Shown piece by piece: positions 1-5,751 of a stretch of 6,667 bases of DNA. The stretch's first letter is position 1; each line of letters begins with the position of its first letter. Source of the DNA: an uncultured archaeon (GTDB lineage Archaea; Thermoproteota; Nitrososphaeria; Conexivisphaerales; CALBHZ01). The translations under genes were made by a program, and so were the position numbers. The DNA lies in contig CALBHZ010000203.1 of NCBI GenBank assembly GCA_937892815.1, forward strand, positions 1 through 6,667. Reading direction: 5' to 3'. The notes under the pieces were generated by a model. That model made no database searches and was not told the DNA's origin. It saw nothing but the letters and a program-made list of their open reading frames with translations.

Positions 1-38
1 TCCTCAGGATAGGATAGAAGGAATGAGTAATTCTTCAA
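1..38 (-). CDS. Possible start of a further minus-strand gene after cca (partial)
   Basis: Thirteen bases after the cca stop, a TTG codon (38-36) opens a frame that stays open to the window edge, giving about 12 residues that begin (M)KNYSFLLSYPEE. No T-rich terminator separates it from cca, so the operon may continue. There is no clear Shine-Dalgarno motif, and the nearby ATG (minus strand, in ATGAAATATTGA) stops at once. Only a dozen codons are visible, so neither product nor reality can be judged. Confidence 0.2.
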   Translation of the reverse strand, partial: MKNYSFLLSYPE

Positions 39-51
39 TATTTCATTTAGC

Positions 52-1389
52 TTAAAGATAGGGCGGTACATCTTCAACCTCTAGCTTAAATAACGCCTCT
101 TTAATTACTCCTTTGGCATTCTTCAGAGCCTCCCCTTCTACAATTCTGAAGTATTCCTTAACGTATTTCGATAACCCCTTAGCAATACCATGTTCAATAG
201 GTTTACTCACGATTTCCTCTAGGGCGTCTCTTGCTCTAGAAAGCCTATAGTTCCTTAATGAGTAAATCCTTAAATCCTCTCCTATCCATAAAAGCGAATC
301 ACTGCCATGTTTCTTAAGGAACCTCTTAACGTCTTCTTTCAAAAAGATTTCAGGCCCTCTTCTAACCTCTAATTTTCTATCTTTTCTATCTAAGAGAATT
401 GCTATACACGCTTCATCTCCATTTGAAGCTACGGAGCTCTTTATCACGTTATATCCCTTCATGTTCATCTGTTTATTGATGGCTTTTACCGTCTTCCAAA
501 GCTCCCCCCATAGTATATCGTCTACCTTTTTAGGCACTTTAAACGTTAGACATAACACATCCTCTAAATCGATTTTGGCCCTATACTTCTTATACTCAGT
601 AAAATAAGATATATCCGGATTTTCAATAAAAGCCCTCGATAAGAGTATGAACCTAGCTATCTTTTGAGGGGAAATAGCCTTAGCTAAATTCCTCGCCGGA
701 TCTACCGGATCCGAAATAATTAACCAAGAATCCCTATGTATAGCTCTTATCCTGTCCTCATCTCCGAACGCTATAACTTCCCCCCTCTTCCAATTGGAAA
801 CGTTCTCTAACACTTTTAGGAAGCTACCATACTTAACTATAAGAACCTCGGTAACATACCCGCTAAACCCCTTAATCTTGATTTCCGCGCCGTAGAGACC
901 TTGCGCTTTAAGGAACTTCTTTAATAGCCTTACCTCGTTTTTCATATTTCCATCTAACGATCGTAACATAAACCTCGTATGATGAGGACTTCTATCGGCC
1001 GCTGTTATCCACTTTCCTCTTTCTACGTCTGCACAAGGTACTAGGTTTACTCTAACTTCCTCAACAAACCCCTCTAAATACGGATGTTCGGCATATCTTA
1101 TCCTAGACTCAAAGGGCTCTAGCGCTTTCTTAGCTACTTCCATCCCCTTTTCCGCTATTACGTTAGGTCCTAACTCAGGAGGAAACAATAGAAATACGTC
1201 TATATCGGCTTCTTCAGGAAGCCATGTTCCGTGAGCGTAGGATCCTCCAAATTCCCACCTAACCATCTCGTTCTTAAATAACTCAAGCCTACTTCTTATC
1301 ACGTTAGCTACCTTCTTTAACTTCTGCTCATCTTCTGCGCTAGGAACAACTAGTTCTCTAGCCTTCCTTATTACTTCCTCTACTATCAT
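52..1389 (-). CDS. cca: Archaeal class I CCA-adding tRNA nucleotidyltransferase
   Basis: Adds or repairs the 3'-terminal CCA of tRNA in the cytoplasm using CTP and ATP. The 445-residue length fits archaeal enzymes. The nucleotidyltransferase head has GGS (48-50), then GTWLP (54-58) and D62-I-D64, the paired metal-binding carboxylates. YAEHPY (99-104), DRSPHHT (132-138), NEVRLLKKF (151-159), GFSGYVTEVL (174-183) and DPVDPARN are family blocks spanning the central and tail domains. The third catalytic carboxylate, expected in a V-D-x-V-P block, is N115 here (VNLVPC 114-119); the codon reads AAC on the coding strand. The ATG start overlaps the thpR stop by 4 nt, and AGGTG lies about 11 nt upstream (plus-strand 1401-1405), which suggests translational coupling. 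The identification is secure. Whether N115 leaves full activity is unknown. Confidence 0.95.
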   Translation of the reverse strand: MIVEEVIRKARELVVPSAEDEQKLKKVANVIRSRLELFKNEMVRWEFGGSYAHGTWLPEEADIDVFLLFPPELGPNVIAEKGMEVAKKALEPFESRIRYAEHPYLEGFVEEVRVNLVPCADVERGKWITAADRSPHHTRFMLRSLDGNMKNEVRLLKKFLKAQGLYGAEIKIKGFSGYVTEVLIVKYGSFLKVLENVSNWKRGEVIAFGDEDRIRAIHRDSWLIISDPVDPARNLAKAISPQKIARFILLSRAFIENPDISYFTEYKKYRAKIDLEDVLCLTFKVPKKVDDILWGELWKTVKAINKQMNMKGYNVIKSSVASNGDEACIAILLDRKDRKLEVRRGPEIFLKEDVKRFLKKHGSDSLLWIGEDLRIYSLRNYRLSRARDALEEIVSKPIEHGIAKGLSKYVKEYFRIVEGEALKNAKGVIKEALFKLEVEDVPPYL

Positions 1390-1952
1390 CCTAACGGGTA
1401 CACCTTCAAATTTTCATATATAGGTCCTCTCGGAGTTAACGTGCTTTTCTTAAACTGAAACTCGGAGAACCTTACCTTTCCTATCTCAAACTCCTTCAGC
1501 CTTTCAATTACCTTTATGAGCTTATCTCTATTTCTCCCTGATCTAACCCTCGCAATAGTTAAATGGGGAACGTATTCCCCTCTTTCCTTAGGAAACAGGG
1601 GAATAAGAGCGTCGTTGACTTTATCGTAAATCTCCTTCATTTTATCTTCTCCTTCAGATACTCCTATCCATATTACGTTTATCCTGCTAAAACTCGGAAA
1701 GACCCCTATCCCCTTTAAAACAACTTCAAACGATTCTGCCTTTACCCTTTCTAGCTGTTCCTTTACCTTCTCTACCTTCTGAGGAGGAATTTCTCCTAAA
1801 AACCTAAGCGTAAAGTGTAAGTTTTGTCTCTCAACTAGCTTTAAATCCGCTCCTGAACTTTTTAACTCCCTCTGAATATCCTCTATCCTATTCTTAATAG
1901 ATTCCTCTTTCAAATCGAGAGCTATAAAGCATCTAATTTGAGACGAGCTCAA
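1386..1952 (-). CDS. thpR: RNA 2',3'-cyclic phosphodiesterase (2H phosphoesterase, LigT/ThpR family)
   Basis: Hydrolyses RNA 2',3'-cyclic phosphates to 2'-phosphates; in vitro, family members also join tRNA halves through 2'-5' bonds (the older '2'-5' RNA ligase' name). The 188-residue length is normal. Both catalytic HxT motifs are present, H46-F-T48 in NLHFTLRFLG and H130-L-T132 in VPHLTIARV, spaced as in the two-lobed 2H fold. The N-terminal RCFIALDL strand is typical. The start is TTG at 1952-1950; no in-frame ATG lies nearby, and a TATA box centred about 27 nt upstream predicts a leaderless transcript beginning at or next to this codon. It is the first gene of an operon with cca. That pairing suggests a role at tRNA ends or splicing intermediates, which is inference. 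Confidence 0.93.
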   Translation of the reverse strand: MSSSQIRCFIALDLKEESIKNRIEDIQRELKSSGADLKLVERQNLHFTLRFLGEIPPQKVEKVKEQLERVKAESFEVVLKGIGVFPSFSRINVIWIGVSEGEDKMKEIYDKVNDALIPLFPKERGEYVPHLTIARVRSGRNRDKLIKVIERLKEFEIGKVRFSEFQFKKSTLTPRGPIYENLKVYPLG

Positions 1953-1975
1953 ACCAGCACATTTAACGAACCATA

Positions 1976-1983
1976 TTATATAA
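1976..1983. promoter_or_regulatory. Self-complementary TATA box between thpR and the UPF0200 gene
   Basis: TTATATAA is a perfect palindrome in the 67-nt gap between two divergent genes. On the minus strand its centre lies about 27 nt before the thpR TTG, the spacing expected for a leaderless archaeal transcript, and it is preceded by purine-rich GAGGAAGC as a possible BRE. On the plus strand the same box would start transcription near 2005, giving a leader of about 15 nt before the ATG at 2020. A weaker A/T-rich run at 1993-2003 could instead serve a leaderless start at 2020. Promoter use is inferred from position and composition only. Confidence 0.6.
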
Positions 1984-2019
1984 GCTTCCTCTAAAAGTTA
2001 AATCTATGTTGCGAGTAGG

Positions 2020-2583
2020 ATGGTTGACTTGGAAAAGCTGATCTTGCTCATCACGGGAATGCCGGGAGCGGGAAAGACGACTCTCGCTGAAATACTATCT
2101 AGGAAGGGCTTCGTAAAGATAAGCATGGGAGACGTAGTAAGGGAGGAGGCCATTAAAAGAGGATATGGACTAGATGATAAGGGACAGAGTAAAACTATGA
2201 GAATTTTAAGAGAAGAGGAAGGACCTGATGCGATCGCAAAGCTCTGTATAGAGAAGATAAAGAGGATGGATAAGGAGAAGTTCGTAATAGACGGAGTTAG
2301 ATCTTTAGCCGAAGTATCTCGCTTTAAAACCGTAGGATCCGTTAAAATCCTCGCTGTTCACGCCAGCCCTAAAAGGAGGTTTAGCCTTCTAACTAAAAGG
2401 GGAAGAGAGGACGATCCAAAGAAATGGGAGGAGTTTGAGAGAAGAGATGAAAGAGAGCTACAATTAGGCTTAGGCAACGTAATAGCTCTAGCAGATTACA
2501 TGGTGGTAAACGAAAAGATAAATATAAGAGAGCTAGAAGAAGCTGTAGTCAAAGTCCTAGAGGATTTACAGAGAAATGATTAA
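2020..2583 (+). CDS. UPF0200 family P-loop nucleotide kinase (dephospho-CoA-kinase-like)
   Basis: A 187-residue P-loop NTPase of the archaeal UPF0200 family. The Walker A motif is GMPGAGKT (13-20), followed by the kinase-type helix and SMGDVVREEA (35-44) in the acceptor-binding position. DGVRS (91-95) corresponds to the Walker B/substrate segment. RGREDDPKKWEEFERRDERE (127-146) is the arginine-rich lid, and ADYMVVNE (158-165) is the conserved C-terminal block. The fold resembles adenylate and dephospho-CoA kinases, but the substrate of the family is not established to my knowledge, so a coenzyme A role should not be assumed. ATG 2020 is the only ATG possible before the P-loop, because an in-frame stop lies at 1999-2001. 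It overlaps the UPF0201 gene by 8 nt, so the two are probably co-translated. Confidence 0.88.
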   Translation: MVDLEKLILLITGMPGAGKTTLAEILSRKGFVKISMGDVVREEAIKRGYGLDDKGQSKTMRILREEEGPDAIAKLCIEKIKRMDKEKFVIDGVRSLAEVSRFKTVGSVKILAVHASPKRRFSLLTKRGREDDPKKWEEFERRDERELQLGLGNVIALADYMVVNEKINIRELEEAVVKVLEDLQRND

Positions 2584-3001
2584 ACCGTTTCAAGGTAACT
2601 TAAAGGTAATCGTAGAAGCTAGACTGAACCCTAGTGAAGATCTTGAAAAGGTAAAAAAAGCAATTGCTAACGTGCTCTGTAAAGAGGTGTATGAGAAAGC
2701 TACCGTTGAGGACGATCTAATTAAATACGAATCGAATTCCTACCTCTGTCTATCTAAGATATACGAGCAAATAAGACATAGGAGAACAATGGCCGTACTC
2801 AGAAGACTCCTGAAAAGAAACGCAACAAGAAACGAAACTTGGGTATACTTAAACAGGCAAGCGGCCTTCGTAGGAAAGGTAGTAATCTGTGAGGAGGAAC
2901 AAGAATCCCCTCTAGGTCCAATCGTCATCAGATTCATCACGGATGATATCGAATCATTTATAGAGTGGATAACGCCTCTAGAGGAAACTAGAAGAGGCTA
3001 A
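2576..3001 (+). CDS. UPF0201 family predicted RNA-binding protein (COG1325)
   Basis: A 141-residue archaeal protein recognised as UPF0201/DUF54 by KVIVEARLNPSEDLEKVKKA near the N-terminus (10-29), LNRQAAFVGKV (92-102), ESPLGPI (110-116) and the terminal FIEWITPLEETRRG region (128-141). The family is annotated as predicted RNA-binding and has been grouped with exosome-associated proteins; no biochemical role is established that I know of. The ATG lies inside the end of the UPF0200 gene (8-nt overlap), with GAGG at 2560-2563, 12 nt upstream. The last 24 nt overlap the end of rnz on the other strand. The position next to RNase Z and near cca is consistent with RNA processing, but that is inference. 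Confidence 0.88.
   Translation: MIKPFQGNLKVIVEARLNPSEDLEKVKKAIANVLCKEVYEKATVEDDLIKYESNSYLCLSKIYEQIRHRRTMAVLRRLLKRNATRNETWVYLNRQAAFVGKVVICEEEQESPLGPIVIRFITDDIESFIEWITPLEETRRG
2974..2999. repeat. Short inverted repeat inside the convergent gene overlap
   Basis: GCCTCT (2974-2979) and AGAGGC (2994-2999) are exact inverted copies with a 14-nt loop. The left arm is also part of the tighter palindrome CCTCTAGAGG (2975-2984). The element covers the stop codons of both UPF0201 (2999-3001) and rnz (2980-2978). It could fold at both mRNA 3' ends, but no T-run follows on either strand, so a terminator role is not supported by sequence alone. Confidence 0.35.
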
Positions 3002-3922
3002 CTTTATCCCTTCTTCAGTTACCTCAATTCTCAATAGATCCTTTCCCTCTATTACATTAGGAAATATCTCGCTTGCCTCCTTAACCAATTTACTTGCATC
3101 TTTGTACCTATTACTAAAGTGGACTAAGACTAGGCCTTTAACATTGCACAACTTCGCTATCCCAGCTGCTTCCCTCGCGGTACTATGCAGATACTCCTTC
3201 GCAATGTTTATGTGGTCATCGCTATACGTAGCCTCAAATATCAGTAGATCTACGTCCTTAAAGAATTCGGAGAAATCGTCAACGGGCCTCGTATCTCCTG
3301 AAATCCCTACGGACAATCCCTTTCTAGGAGGACCTAAAACGTCTTCTGGCTTTACTATCTTATCTCTCACTTTAACAGTTTCACCCATCTGTAATTTTTT
3401 CCATAGGGGACCTCTCGGAACCCCTAAAGCCAACGCCTTCTCTACGTTGAATCTACCCGGCCTCTCCTTCTCCTCAAATCTGTACGCGTACGTCAAAGTG
3501 CTGTGTTTCCCTCTCTTCGCCCTTACTATAAGATCGTGTCTTTCATACACTACACCCTCTACTATCTGCTTTACCTTAAGATCAAATGTTAACTCAACTT
3601 TAAGGCTTTCTAACGTACAATCGATAAACTTCTTTAATCCTCTAGGACCATATATCTCAAGGGGCCTACTTCTATCAAGAAAGCTCATGGTTTGTAGTAG
3701 ACCGGGTAATCCTAGAACATGATCTCCATGCAAGTGAGTTATGAAAATTTTCATCGGTCTATTAAATCCCAGTCTCGCTTTCATCATCTGTCTCTGAGTT
3801 CCTTCGCCGCAATCGAACATGAAATATTCCCCCTCTCTAATGATAACTATGGACGACGAATTCCTATCCTTAGTTGGAATGGACGAAGCAGTACCTAGGA
3901 TTATAACCTCTATCTTTCTCAA
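2978..3922 (-). CDS. rnz: Ribonuclease Z, tRNA 3'-trailer endonuclease
   Basis: Cleaves the 3' trailer from precursor tRNAs lacking encoded CCA. The 314-residue length fits the short, dimeric RNase Z form. Zinc ligands of the metallo-beta-lactamase fold are all visible: H63, H65, D67 and H68 in ITHLHGDHVLGLPGLL, then H140 (GKHS), D210 (SGDTRP) and H268 (HFSNRY). YAYRFEEKERPGRF (145-158) matches the conserved RNase Z block, and LHST (245-248) supplies the HxT-type motif before the last strand. The start is TTG (3922-3920), 2 nt after the trm-G10 stop, with only a weak GTGA upstream, so reinitiation is likely. Third gene of the minus-strand operon; its 3' end overlaps UPF0201 by 24 nt. It acts just before Cca, encoded 1.6 kb away. 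Confidence 0.95.
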   Translation of the reverse strand: MRKIEVIILGTASSIPTKDRNSSSIVIIREGEYFMFDCGEGTQRQMMKARLGFNRPMKIFITHLHGDHVLGLPGLLQTMSFLDRSRPLEIYGPRGLKKFIDCTLESLKVELTFDLKVKQIVEGVVYERHDLIVRAKRGKHSTLTYAYRFEEKERPGRFNVEKALALGVPRGPLWKKLQMGETVKVRDKIVKPEDVLGPPRKGLSVGISGDTRPVDDFSEFFKDVDLLIFEATYSDDHINIAKEYLHSTAREAAGIAKLCNVKGLVLVHFSNRYKDASKLVKEASEIFPNVIEGKDLLRIEVTEEGIKLASSSFL

Positions 3923-3924
3923 TT

Positions 3925-4893
3925 TTAGCTCACTATCGAGATCCTCCTACTTAAGCTCTTATGAACGTAAATCGAATAGGCCTCTCGTTCCCTAATAAAT
4001 TCGGGTAACATCGTACCTTCTGGATACATTATAACGGCTCTGCCCTTTAAGACCTTTTTAAGCTCTTTTAGAAAGGATGTAAGTAAATCCTTAAATTCCG
4101 CTCCACGCGTGCTACTCGCTCTCCCATAGGGAAGATCCGTTGCTACGCATCTCAGCTCTCTGAATGGTAAATATCTGGCATCTGCTTGAACGACTTCTCC
4201 GTGAACTCCAAAGTACTTCATGTTTTCCCTACAACCTGAGACCATCCTTTCATCAACATCACAAGCTATAGGATAGATTCCTAAAAGACCGGCCTCGATA
4301 GGTATAGAACCGGTTCCAGCAAATGGATCGACTAGGAACGGCTCCCCTCTATAAGCTAGGTTAACCATAAACCTGGCTACTTTAGGATTTAAGGCTGAAG
4401 GATGGAAAAACGGTCTTTTTCTCGGAAGCCTATCAACCCATCTTTTATTAACTCTTAACGAAATCCAGACAAAAATTTCACCCCTCTTTAACACCTTAAT
4501 TATGAAATCGGGGCTTTTTACGTTTACCTTAAGAGTCTTAGCTACTCCTAGAACTACATCTCCTACTCTTTTATCTATTATCTTCTTTTCATTTCCAAAG
4601 CCTTCTGAATCTACTTTAAAGCTCCCCTTTATCGATTCTCCTCTTTCATTAAACCAATCCTTAATGGACTCCAAGTCCAGCTTTTCTCCTTTGAAAATTA
4701 ATTCTCCAGCATCCTTTATGAACGCCGCTCTCTTCACGATTTCAACAGGACTTAAGCTCGATTCAATTATCTCTAGATTACCGAATCTTTCGATGTACTC
4801 TATATTTCCGTTAAATAGCGAATGAATAGCTTTGAGTTCCCCTCTCCCTAGCTGTATGCCATCTCCTGAGTATATTACTAATACACGAGCCAT
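3925..4893 (-). CDS. trmG10: tRNA (guanine-10-N2) methyltransferase, THUMP plus Rossmann domains (Trm-G10/Trm11)
   Basis: Methylates N2 of G10 in tRNA with S-adenosylmethionine; archaeal members make N2-methyl and N2,N2-dimethylguanosine. The N-terminal half (about 1-150) holds a ferredoxin-like and THUMP RNA-binding region. The linker RKRPFFHPSALNPKVARFMV (158-177) is diagnostic for this family. The catalytic domain shows SAM motif I, VDPFAGTGSIPIEAG (188-202), an acidic end of strand 2 (CDVDE 211-215), QADAR (236-240), and motif IV TDLPYGRASS (252-261). The usual DPPYG is DLPYG here; related THUMP guanine-N2 methyltransferases also use DLP-type motifs, so activity is likely kept. The terminal HKSLSRRI is typical. 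The ATG lies 2 nt after the upstream stop and rnz begins 2 nt after its own stop. No strong Shine-Dalgarno is visible. Confidence 0.92.
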   Translation of the reverse strand: MARVLVIYSGDGIQLGRGELKAIHSLFNGNIEYIERFGNLEIIESSLSPVEIVKRAAFIKDAGELIFKGEKLDLESIKDWFNERGESIKGSFKVDSEGFGNEKKIIDKRVGDVVLGVAKTLKVNVKSPDFIIKVLKRGEIFVWISLRVNKRWVDRLPRKRPFFHPSALNPKVARFMVNLAYRGEPFLVDPFAGTGSIPIEAGLLGIYPIACDVDERMVSGCRENMKYFGVHGEVVQADARYLPFRELRCVATDLPYGRASSTRGAEFKDLLTSFLKELKKVLKGRAVIMYPEGTMLPEFIREREAYSIYVHKSLSRRISIVS

Positions 4894-4895
4894 AT

Positions 4896-5675
4896 TTACA
4901 ACAACAGTAACCCTAGGTATTCCTTTATTGCAGGAGCTACGTCTAAGACCTTAAGGCCTTTAAGTTTTTTACACTCAACCAAGTTAGTGGTAATCAGCTC
5001 CTCCACTCTTTCTAGAATGGGTTCTGGCTCGGTTAGTAGATGCGTAGTAAACAGTACCTTGCCCTCCTTACTTGAACGAAATACCTCCTCGTCAAGGAAA
5101 TCTGAGCTTATAACCTCTACATCTAATAACAACTTAACGCCGTTTTCTTTTAACCTCAACCTCATAGCTTCTACTATAGCGTCTAGCTCCTGATCTAAGG
5201 CTTCGACAGTAGCCGACTTCCATTTGTTGAAAATATATTCGGTTAAAAACGGGAAGGCGGATAAGCTGACCGCCTCCGCTCTGAAATATCCCAATTTTTC
5301 CGGAGGTACCAAATCAAACGTGATGAACTTCTTTGCTCCCCAAAGCGTTCTAACCATCTGAGAGAAGAAAGAAATCTCTACTGGTTTAGTGCTTTTATGG
5401 AACGGCAGAGGGCTAATGACGGCGGCTTCTACTACTCCCCTATCCGATAAGGTTGAGAGAGCTAAAACGTTCTTAGTTAACGACTCATCGTACGGAACGT
5501 AGAACCCGCCTAAATAGATAAATCTCCTCGCCTCCTCTAACTCTACCTTTACCCTTACTCTTCCAACGTCGTCTTTCTCAACTTTCAACGGTACGGCTTT
5601 TATTTTCATTATATTGGAAAGAGATCTCGCTAACGAGCTTTTATTATCATCGTACACTATTAAAAATTCGTTCAT
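4896..5675 (-). CDS. PRPP-synthetase-like protein lacking active-site motifs (probable pseudoenzyme)
   Basis: 259 residues; no functional family recognised with certainty, but the protein can be aligned by eye to ribose-phosphate pyrophosphokinase over its whole length. PYDESLTKNVLALSTL (61-76) matches the P-x-N-E-N-L helix. VISPLPFHKSTKPVEISFFS (86-105) sits at the Y-x-R-Q-D-x-x-x-P-x-E-x-I-S loop. AKKFITFDLVPPEKLGYF (114-131) matches the G-A-x-x-x-x-T-x-D-L-H strand, LTEYI (144-148) follows, and VLFTTHLL (207-214), ILERVEELITTNLV (220-233) and LKVLDVAPAIKEYL (241-254) match the C-terminal end. Lost features: RQD of the ATP loop, the Mg-binding His (V123 instead), the K-x-R catalytic loop and the D-D-x-x-x-T-G-G-T PRPP loop; about 40 residues are missing between 150 and 207. 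Catalysis is therefore unlikely. It leads an operon with trm-G10 and rnz. A leaderless ATG start is supported by the TATA box 26 nt upstream. Confidence 0.75.
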   Translation of the reverse strand: MNEFLIVYDDNKSSLARSLSNIMKIKAVPLKVEKDDVGRVRVKVELEEARRFIYLGGFYVPYDESLTKNVLALSTLSDRGVVEAAVISPLPFHKSTKPVEISFFSQMVRTLWGAKKFITFDLVPPEKLGYFRAEAVSLSAFPFLTEYIFNKWKSATVEALDQELDAIVEAMRLRLKENGVKLLLDVEVISSDFLDEEVFRSSKEGKVLFTTHLLTEPEPILERVEELITTNLVECKKLKGLKVLDVAPAIKEYLGLLLL

Positions 5676-5697
5676 ATGCCATTGTTAAATAAAACCC

Positions 5698-5707
5698 CTA
5701 TAAAAAG
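5698..5707. promoter_or_regulatory. Divergent TATA element between the PRPP-synthetase-like and zinc-ribbon genes
   Basis: TATAAAAA (5699-5706) lies in the 76-nt divergent gap. Read on the minus strand (TTTTTATA), its centre is about 26-27 nt before the ATG at 5675, which fits a leaderless start for the three-gene operon. Read on the plus strand it would start transcription near 5728, leaving a leader of about 24 nt that holds the Shine-Dalgarno motif of the zinc-ribbon gene. A second small TTATAG (5714-5719) could be an alternative plus-strand box. Inferred from position and base composition. Confidence 0.55.
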
Positions 5708-5742
5708 GAAATTCTTATAGAGAAGTAAGAGTAGAGGGAGTT

Positions 5743-5749
5743 AGGTGGG
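5743..5749 (+). promoter_or_regulatory. Shine-Dalgarno motif deciding the TTG start of the zinc-ribbon gene
   Basis: AGGTGGG, complementary to the CACCTC-type 3' end of crenarchaeal 16S rRNA, ends 2 nt before TTG 5752, with the GGTG core 4 nt away. An additional GAGGG lies at 5734-5738. No in-frame ATG or GTG occurs between here and the zinc-binding cysteines, so this motif supports the TTG start. Confidence 0.6.
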
Positions 5750-5751
5750 TA

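Noticed and set aside
697..717. GGATC repeats and the palindrome CGGATCCG
   Set aside because: They arise from two neighbouring Asp-Pro codon pairs in the conserved DPVDP motif of the CCA enzyme.
979..985. ATGATGA resembling a C box, within cca
   Set aside because: No CTGA D box follows within 60 nt; coding sequence explains it.
2740..2940. A 66-codon minus-strand open frame opposite UPF0201
   Set aside because: Hydrophobic and Cys-rich by chance; UPF0201 motifs on the plus strand explain the region.
3102..3722. A 206-codon plus-strand open frame opposite rnz
   Set aside because: Antisense shadow of a clearly conserved gene; its translation is Ser/Leu/Thr-rich with no domain logic, and it has no promoter or ribosome site.
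4502..4825. A 107-codon plus-strand open frame opposite trm-G10
   Set aside because: Shadow frame inside the THUMP coding region; low-complexity Ser/Leu composition and no initiation signals.
4987..5193. A 68-codon plus-strand open frame opposite the PRPP-synthetase-like gene
   Set aside because: Ser-rich shadow of the real minus-strand frame, which aligns to a known fold.
5320..5361. GTGATGA and CTGA resembling C and D boxes of a guide sRNA
   Set aside because: Only 31 nt lie between the boxes, no D'/C' pair is present, and the stretch is antisense within a coding gene.
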